Origin: Euglena gracilis
Lineage: Eukaryota; Euglenida; Euglenophyceae; Euglenales
DNA: 64,000 bases
Reading direction: 5' to 3'
Assembly (NCBI GenBank): GCA_039621445.1
Contig: CP154956.1
Span: 84,006,474-84,070,473, forward strand
Program-made: the position numbers and the translations under genes
Notes under the pieces: model-generated
What the model saw: the letters and a program-made list of their open reading frames with translations, nothing else
Database searches by the model: none
What the model was told of the DNA's origin: nothing
Shown: piece by piece, positions 55,150-62,015 of the stretch
Layout: each line of letters starts with the position of its first letter
Numbering within the stretch: position 1 is the stretch's first letter

Positions 55150-55840
55150 TTGCCTTGTGAAGCAAACAGGGGGGGGGTTCAATTAGGGGGGGCGTCAATT
55201 AGGGGGGGTGTACCATCAATTAGGGGGTGCTTCAGCACAAAATCCCCCCGGGCAGTCAATTAGGGGGGGGGGTCGAAAAAATTTTCCCCGGGGCGTTTGG
55301 TCAATTGGGGGGGGGTCAATTAGGGGGGGGGAGGTGGTATTTGGAAAACAGCATTGGTGGAAGAAATGTGTCGGCTGTTCTTGATACCGGGGCCACCACG
55401 TCTGCCATTTCAACCCGTTTCTCCCAAGGGCTTCCTGTCCAAAGAGAAAAGGCAGTCCCTGTCAAGATGGGCGATGGAACTGTTGTGTATTCGGAAGGTG
55501 TTGCTGAAACCACCCTGCATCTAGGAAATAATGACTTTCACCAAAAGCTGCTTGTCCTGAACACTACCGCATTCGATGCTGTTCTTGGTATGGATTTCCT
55601 GAACCAACCCAAAGTTTCTGGAATCCTGTTTCGTTCTGCCCGCCTCGTCATAGGTGATGAGGCAATTCCCCTGCGTGAGGAAAAAGGACACATTTACTCC
55701 ATGTTTCGAATGTTTGCCACTGAAACCTATCAGTTGCTACCCACTTTGCGAGCCAAAGCACTGAATGATCTTGGAATTGAACCAACCAAAATCCGAGTGG
55801 AGAGGTCCCACGGTCAATTAGGGGGGGGGGGCAGGTGGTA
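55150..55840. mobile_element. TCAATTAGGGGGG-array insertion carrying an inverted protease segment
   Basis: TCAATTAGGGGG repeats six or seven times in one orientation from 55,171 to 55,330, and once at the right edge (55,815). The left border is CAGGGGGGGGGTTCAATTAG. Between arrays and right edge, 55,347-55,810 holds the protease frame in the opposite orientation to gag and RT. No target duplication was found. GAGGTGGTA and CAGGTGGTA occur just inside and outside the right and left edges of the protease block. Confidence 0.7.
55347..55810 (+). CDS. Retropepsin-type aspartic protease segment, inverted
   Basis: The plus frame reads SIGGRNVSAVLDTGATTSAI, KAVPVKMGDGTVVYSEGVAE and FDAVLGMDFLNQPKVSGILF. 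It has the D-T/S-G active-site triad (VLDTGAT) and the later hydrophobic-hydrophobic-G-x-D/N-F/W motif (VLGMDFL) of retroviral-type proteases in Ty3/gypsy elements. It is on the plus strand whereas gag, RT and integrase are on the minus strand. The segment has been inverted in place or captured by the surrounding G-tract element. The frame extends past both edges through repeat sequence that I do not regard as native. Confidence 0.85.
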
Positions 55841-55849
55841 CAACGTGGT

Positions 55850-56990
55850 GCTTGGTTTTCCCAGATATGAAATGGATTCGAATTTGCGCTTCTTTCCAGG
55901 GTCTTCACGAGAATTGGGGGGCGAATTGGCAGGCAAGTTTGACTGTGTGGCAGGGCGGGGCGGCTGAGGCGATGATTGATTCAGACGCTTCTTGTCCTTA
56001 CGTTTTTTCGTCCAACAGGCATCCTCATAGTGACCAACACGCTTGCAGTATTTGCAGGTTATTTTCGCCTTGAAATTTGGCTCGTTGCTGCGGTCTGCGG
56101 GGGGTCCACGGCCAGAGGGTTTGTGTTGGTTGAAACCTTTGCCTTTGCCTTTGCCCTTGGACTTGCCTTTGCCAGGGTTGGTCGAACTTGGCTCATCACT
56201 TTCCCCAATCAGGTGGATTTCGGCAGATTTCTCACCGCCGAGGGCTTTGGCTTGGGAAGACAGAAAAACGTTCCAGGGCATCGTCGGTGACTTTCTTTCG
56301 CCAAAATTCTTTCAGGGAGTCAAAGGTCGAACATTTGTCACGGTTGCGTTCGTCAGCTCTCATGTCTTTCCATTGTAGGGGGTGAATTTTGGACACAAGC
56401 ATTAGAAGCTTTTCTTGCTCACCCAGGGCATCAGGGGACATCCGGGACAAAATGTCAGACATTTCCACAAACAAGGCTTCAAGCTCACCGGGGGAAGGTT
56501 CTTTTGACATTTGGGGAAGCTTGGAAAGTTGGGCTCGGAGCGAAATGTCATTTTCAACCTTCGGGTAAACTTGCATCAGACGGGCGACAAATTCAGAAAG
56601 TTCATCCACTTCTTCGGCAAGCCGTTCGACGACTCTCAAAACTTTGGGGGTTGCGGCGGCGATGGCCCAATCAAGTTGAATGCTGTCGGGCTGGCTTTCC
56701 ACACCGGTCAGGCGCATCCATCTTGAAAAGGAGCGAAGCCAAAATTCTGCATCCGAACCGTCAAACTTCGGTAATTCTAGTCCAGGCACACGAGACACAA
56801 GACCAGGCTTTCGTTCAGTGTCGGAGGTGTCAGCAGACTTTCTGGCGATCAGTTTTGGAGGTCGGGGGGCGAAGGGTGACTAGGTAGTTGAGTGTTGCGA
56901 AACATGTGGGCTGCTTAACTCAAGTCCGGCGAGGCGGGCTTCAAGCTCAGCAATTTTCTGTGCAAACGAATCTTCACCAGCTTCAGACAT
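55850..56990 (-). pseudogene. Gag of the gypsy-like element with CCHC zinc knuckle
   Basis: From ATG at 56,990 the minus strand reads MSEAGEDSFAQKIAELEARL, a TAG stop at 56,880-56,882, then LELPKFDGSDAEFWLRSFSR and SIQLDWAIAAATPKVLRVVE, a typical retrotransposon gag capsid pattern. After about 56,264 (an A5 run on the plus strand) the frame shifts by one. The new frame gives a Lys/Gly-rich linker and CKYCKRVGHYEDACW, a CX2CX4HX4C zinc knuckle for RNA binding. It ends where the TCAATTAGGGGG insertion begins. The stop and frameshift make it nonfunctional as it stands, unless the homopolymer is a sequencing error. Confidence 0.8.
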
Positions 56991-57049
56991 TTTTTCGTTT
57001 TGGTTCAATCACTTCCTGAGTAGGGCTGTGTAACAGGTTGGCAGACAAA

Positions 57050-57720
57050 GGCTCAAAATCTGGGTCAAGCTTGCACTCAAAATCAGGGGGGTCACTCAAA
57101 ATCTGGGACAGGCTGCACTCAAAATCGAAGTGGGGGGCAGGCTGTCAGTCGGACCTCCAAACTGGCAAACAGACTTGCAGACTTTTGAGCTGAACAGTTG
57201 AAAACAAACTGGCAAACAACTTTGGTACAAACAGTTGGCTGGAACTTTGACAAACAAGCTGGCAAACAAACTTGCAGAAATTTGTCAACAATTCTGATCA
57301 AACAATCTGGCAAACAGACCTCCAAACCAGAATCACAAATCAGACTTGCAGACAATCTGTCAACCAACTGCTTGCCAAAACAGCTGTTGTCACTCAAAAT
57401 CCTGGAGGTTGGCTGGTCAATGGGAGGATTTTGGCAAGCAGCTGGTCCAGGGGGGGCTGGTTGGCACTCAAAATCCGTTTGTGTTGGTGTGGCAATCTTC
57501 CAAACAGACTTCCAACAATCAAACAGCAAACAATCAAACCAACAAACTTCAAGTTTTCTGTCAGACAGACTTCCAAAGTCCAGAAACACAGTTTCAAACA
57601 AACAAACTTGCAAGAAACAAGGGCTTGGAGAGAGATGTTGTGAACAAATGTGCAAATTGAATTGTCACAGTTTTGGCTTTGCAATTCAGAACTGCAGATT
57701 GAACAGTCAAACTTCTGGAA
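57050..57720. repeat. Degenerate direct repeats CACTCAAAATC and AAACTTGCAGAC
   Basis: CACTCAAAATC occurs about five times, and ACAAACTTGCAGA/CAAACTGGCAAAC variants about fifteen times. The frames open on both strands result from these repeats. This may be the 5' untranslated leader of the gypsy-like element. Confidence 0.6.
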
Positions 57721-57738
57721 TACAGGGCGTTATTTTCA

Positions 57739-57772
57739 ATTCACAAATACAGGCTGTATTTGTGAATTGGGT
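57739..57772. repeat. Perfect hairpin CAATTCACAAATACAG / CTGTATTTGTGAATTG
   Basis: A 16-bp arm pair with almost no loop. The right arm recurs at 57,774-57,802 with ATTCACAAAATACAGGCTGT. Confidence 0.85.
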
Positions 57773-57917
57773 ATTCACAAAATACAGGCTGTATTTCGTG
57801 AATGGATTTTTAGAAAATTTTGGGCAAAAAAAACGCCCCAAAAGTGCCCTAAACCATGGCGTGAAGCACATCAACGAAATACAGGGCAGGCGCCAGGCCT
57901 CTTAATTAACGGTTACA

Positions 57918-58023
57918 GAAAAATTGTGGGCTTTAACCCGTATACAGGCCGTATAACGGGTCAAGGGCGCCTACGGCGCCCTTGACCCGTTATACGGCCT
58001 GTATACGGGTTATGCCCACGATT
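57918..58023. mobile_element. 106-bp foldback with GGCGCCTACGGCGCC centre
   Basis: Arms AACCCGTATACAGGCCGTAT and AACGGGTCAAGGGCGCC match their complements almost perfectly over about 50 bp. The outer AAATTGTGGGC pairs with GCCCACGATTT. It has no internal sequence beyond the arms, so it is a minimal member of the hairpin class. Confidence 0.9.
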
Positions 58024-58039
58024 TTAAAATAATATCCCT

Positions 58040-58418
58040 ATATTCCTATATGCAACCCTGCACACCAGCTGGAGAGTGACCACTTTGATGGTGGGGGCAA
58101 ATGCTCAAGTTAAGATGAAGTAAATGAAGTAGAAAACGAAGTAAAATTAGGATTTTCAAATGAAAATGGGCCAAAAATTGGTATCTTTGGAAAGTTTACA
58201 TTTTCGTTGCAAAAATGCGCCAAATTTTGGCACTTTTTTTGGGAAAAGTTTTGGGCATTATTGGGTGTGAAGGTGCGGTGGTTGGGACGCAAGGAGATGG
58301 CATGACCCTCATCCCATGCCATCAACGCGATCAAAAATGACAATTTTTAATGCAATTTCCCCCTTTTACCAAAAAAAAATGGCACTTTTTTGTCTATTAA
58401 AAAATTGATGTTTTTTTT
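58040..58418. other. Spacer, no gene
   Basis: AT-rich, with GAAGTAAATGAAGTAGAAAA-type repeats at 58,115-58,145. No exon is supported. Confidence 0.4.
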
Positions 58419-58827
58419 TGTGGGGGAGCACACGGCTGGCCGACGGCTGGCCGACGGCGTGACGGAAGCCAGGTCATTTTGTTTCGCTGACTTTGTGCAG
58501 CAAATGCCTAATTTGGTGTGCCAGTTCAGAAATTTCACAGGAAAATTCCTAATTTAGTGTGCCAATTCCTAATTTTGAGGACCAAATTCCTAATTTCATG
58601 TGTAAATGCCTAATTTTGAGTGGGAAATGCCTAATTTCGAGTGCATTGAAATTTGACCGGTGATTTCCAATTTGTTGTTCCAATGCCTGATTTTGAGTGG
58701 CAAATTTCTAATTCATAAAAAGGTTCCTAATTTTCAGCGGCAAATGCCTATTTGAGGGGGGATGTCCAAATTTGGGTTGGCAAATGCCTAATTCTGGGTG
58801 TTCTTAAGCTAATTTTGAGTTGCAAAT

Positions 58828-59115
58828 TGTGAGCGCGGGCCAGATTTGAGATTTATTTTGGTAAGAGATGCCAGCAGAAATTAGGCATTGCCTCACAGAG
58901 ATTTTGGGGAATTACATTTTTCACAGGCAAGCTGGCAAACAGTGTACAAGTTTGCGTGGGACTCTGAACTGGATTCAAAGTATCAAGTCTTGTCTTCTGG
59001 GGTGCTGTGTGGGGAAGTTTGGGAAGAAGACCCCTGAAGGCTGAAAAGTTGGAATTGGCCAGAAGTCTGATGTGGTGAAATTATCTGGACACACTGGACC
59101 ATCCCCCAACTGGCA
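58828..59115 (+). repeat. 5' LTR of the TRIM-like element
   Basis: TGTGAGCGCGGGCCAGATTT to CCCCCAACTGGCA, identical to 60,157-60,444 by eye. Confidence 0.88.
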
Positions 59116-60156
59116 CAAACTTGTATGAGATTTGCAGTGCAGAAAAGCCCCGTACAAACGTACCTGTGGAGCCGGGGACACTCAGAAGTGAAAAGGCATG
59201 GAAGTGGCAGGCCAGCTCAGCAGCAGAAGGGGGACAAGGCAGAGGAAGGCATCAGTTGGCACACAGTGAGATGCTGTGTTGGGCCACCATGATCAACTCT
59301 CCAGATCAAGCTAGCAGCGGGTGATCCTGGAGTTGGTGCTGCTGTGGATCTTGGTTGGAGCCTGGGCTGAAGGACAGACGAATTTCAATCACAGCCCGCC
59401 ATCATCATCAATAATCTATCTCAATCTCCAAAATGTCTGTCAAGATGTCATTTCAGGGTCAAGTTCAAGTCAAGATGTCAAGTTCAAGTTCAAGATCCCA
59501 AGGAATCTGTGGTGGAAGAGAGTTGTCATTTCAAGATTTCAATTTCCCAAGGTCAATCTGTGGAGGATCCAAGGTGTGATGTCCAAGATTTCAAGTTCCC
59601 AAGTTCAAGATGTCAAGTTTCAACGTCATTGGTCAATTACCCCCTGGAGATTTCGGCGCGAGGAGCCTGACCTCGTAAAAAACAGTGATCAGGGTTGTGC
59701 AACAGCCCTACAAATGCACATCTGGTGATCATCTTCAAGTTCGTCAACCTGTTGCTGCTGTGATGGCTGTGGTGTGTGCCGCCTCCCCGTTCGGTGCTGG
59801 GCCGCTTCAAGGGGGCTCTGCTCCGGTTTGGCTCGGCGGGGGTCGCCGAAGCCCCGGTTGGACCCCATGGGGGGTCATGTTGTACGGGGTAGGTCGTACG
59901 ACATGGCTCTCTAAGGTGGAAAGGCTGGGGTGGAGGTAGGCGGGCCCCACATGGTATTTATCTGTGGATTTGGACATGTTTACGATTGTGTGTGGATTCG
60001 AAGATTTGGCAATTTAAATTCGAGAACCGCCATTCGTTACGCTTCCATGTCGCTGCTGCGTGTGTGTGTGTTGTGTGTTGAATTTTTATCTCCGGCCCGC
60101 TCATTTTTTACTTCCGTTTCGGACAATTGCCTGGCAATTGTTTTTGGGAAGGGGGG

Positions 60157-60444
60157 TGTGAGCGCGGGCCAGATTTGAGATTTATTTTGGTAAGAGATGC
60201 CAGCAGAAATTAGGCATTGCCTCACAGAGATTTTGGGGAATTACATTTTTCACAGGCAAGCTGGCAAACAGTGTACAAGTTTGCGTGGGACTCTGAACTG
60301 GATTCAAAGTATCAAGTCTTGTCTTCTGGGGTGCTGTGTGGGGAAGTTTGGGAAGAAGACCCCTGAAGGCTGAAAAGTTGGAATTGGCCAGAAGTCTGAT
60401 GTGGTGAAATTATCTGGACACACTGGACCATCCCCCAACTGGCA
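60157..60444 (+). repeat. 3' LTR of the TRIM-like element
   Basis: Identical to 58,828-59,115 and directly preceded by a polypurine tract. Sequence after it resumes the CCTAATTT repeat (AAATGCCTAATTT). Confidence 0.88.
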
Positions 60445-60809
60445 AAATGCCTAATTTGGTGTGCTGGTTCCAAATTTTGAGAGGCAACTTCCTAATTTTG
60501 TGGGCAATTCCTAATTTTGAGGAGCAAACTCCTAATTTCATGTGCAAATTCCTAATTTTGAGTGGCAAATGCCTAATTTTCGGTGTAAAAACAGGCTAAA
60601 ATGGTCAAAATTGGTCAAAAAGTCCAAAATTGGCAAAATTGACAAAAATTGACGAAAATGACTTCAAATGGGCAAAAATGCAGCCTCCACCAACGATGAA
60701 CATGACCTTGAAGGGAGATTGACGGCAAAGTTGTTTCTACATTGCAAGGCTGTGGCTCGGGTCATTTTCCTGTGAGTCACACGGCTGGCCGATGGCGGGC
60801 TCCCCCTGT

Positions 60810-61840
60810 GACAAGAACTGTGGAGGTTCGGCACGTGTGACGAGGACCCTCGGCCACCATGCCCATTTTGCCGTGCCGAGGGGGTCAGTCCCCCAGGGGT
60901 CCAACGTGGTGGACAGCAGAATTTCCCAAAGGAAAATTCATTGGTATGGTTAGGCATGCCGTGCCAAGGGGGTTGGCTGACCAGGACTGGCCAGGCACAA
61001 GAGGGGATCCCACGCACAGGGGGGGGGGGGTCTCGCAACCCCCCTATCGAGGCTCGAACTCAACCAGACAGGGGGGGTTTGGGAATGGGGTCCAGGACCC
61101 CCGCGAGAAGTGATTTTCAGGATGAGAAAGGACACAAACTGACAACAGGGTGCGGCAACTATGTGTCAGTCGGCAAGAAGGGGGATGCAACATGGAGCCC
61201 AACACGGGGACGCGTTGTTGATATTTGTTGAACAATGAACGAGATACAGTTTGACATTTCCAAGGCAGGCTTTCTCTTATTTTTTTCAAGAATGCATTGA
61301 CCGATGAACGGGGGCACACGTGCGGACACAAGGCGCTGCAACTGATAAGTTGGAGCAACCTCGGCGTATACCCTTTTTTACCTTTGACCCCGGAGGTCCA
61401 TCGTCAGATAAACCCCCATCACTCAGGACGACCAAGCTTTCATCACAGTGCTGGTGATTGAGACCACTGCAGATCCAACATACTTTCCAGAGACGCGCAG
61501 ACCGGCAAACCGTCAACAACAATTTTAATTTACACTCAGAAACAACAACACGGCGGGTAGCACAGCTTCACCCAGACCGTGCCCCGGGCCCAGGGAGATG
61601 TCTCTTTTGGCCCTCGCCACAAGGAGAAACTCCTCATGACTCCCTGTGCGGCCACAGGTCGCCGGTAGATACTATGGGTGTAAAGTACATAAAGGTTGTA
61701 CGGAGTGCCGTGCCCGTCCTGCGGTCCATGGTTAGAGGAAAATGGGAAAGTCCCATCTTCAATATATACGGCGGCGGGGGGGGGGGTGGGGGGAGTGTGT
61801 GCTTTGCCTGCCACTGTTGGCGTGTTTGTGTCATTGGCTG
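60810..61840. other. Spacer 3' of the LINE, no gene
   Basis: A G-tract at 61,020-61,030 and a second at 61,067-61,078 with CAACCCCCC suggest a decayed insertion. Open frames are short and biased. Confidence 0.4.
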
Positions 61841-61842
61841 GT

Positions 61843-61926
61843 TGGCTGATTTGTGCCTGGGGTGGTTTCACAGCCGTACGAGAGTGGCTGATTTGTGCCT
61901 GGGGTTGTTTCAGAGCCGTCCGAGAG
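61843..61926. repeat. Two tandem 42-bp units in the LINE 3' region
   Basis: TGGCTGATTTGTGCCTGGGG starts units at 61,843 and 61,885, each ending near CAGAGCCGTNCGAGAG. Read on the minus strand, this follows the LINE frame. Confidence 0.8.
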
Positions 61927-62015
61927 TGGAGGTGAGAAAACTGGCCTCATGGCCATTGCTCTGTGTGGGCCACCGAAGGTGGTAGAGGTGGTCGGTGCAC
62001 TGGATGAAGTCACAC

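Larger units (their letters stand above)
49550..56990 (-). mobile_element. Decayed Ty3/gypsy-like retrotransposon with nested insertions
   Basis: On the minus strand the order is gag with a CCHC knuckle, a protease segment now inverted, an NPPW-motif domain, reverse transcriptase, RNase H and integrase. This is the Ty3/gypsy order (RT before integrase). It is broken by insertions at about 55,150-55,840, 52,741-54,300, 50,986-51,421 and 49,685-50,036, by an in-frame stop in gag, and by two single-base frameshifts at T runs. LTRs were not identified at either side. Confidence 0.88.
58828..60444 (+). mobile_element. 1.6-kb LTR element without coding sequence (TRIM-like)
   Basis: Identical 288-bp direct repeats, starting TG and ending CA, bound 1,041 bp of internal DNA. 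The right LTR is preceded by a polypurine tract GGGAAGGGGGG. AAAT flanks both sides as a probable target duplication. The internal region has only short frames, so the element needs proteins supplied in trans. Identity of the LTRs over the whole length implies recent insertion. The primer-binding site (downstream of CTGGCA, starting CAAACTTGTATGAG) is not matched to a tRNA. Confidence 0.88.
58419..60809. mobile_element. CCTAATTT-core insertion, copy 3, containing an LTR element
   Basis: The ends are GTGGGGGAGC and the complement of CAGGGGGAGC. CACACGGCTGGCCGA occurs inside both ends in the same orientation, doubled at the left. The core (58,500-58,827 and 60,445-60,590) carries about fourteen CCTAATTT units at spacings of 25-30 bp. 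The LTR element at 58,828-60,444 is inserted within the phased repeats. Confidence 0.75.

Noticed and set aside
57119-57905. Overlapping frames of 178 and 235 codons
   Set aside because: They arise from degenerate CAAACTTGCAG repeats. Both strands are open and composition follows the repeat.
57739-58023. Rho-independent terminators
   Set aside because: The hairpins lack a T-run context that matters in a eukaryote, and their arms and centres match the foldback element class.
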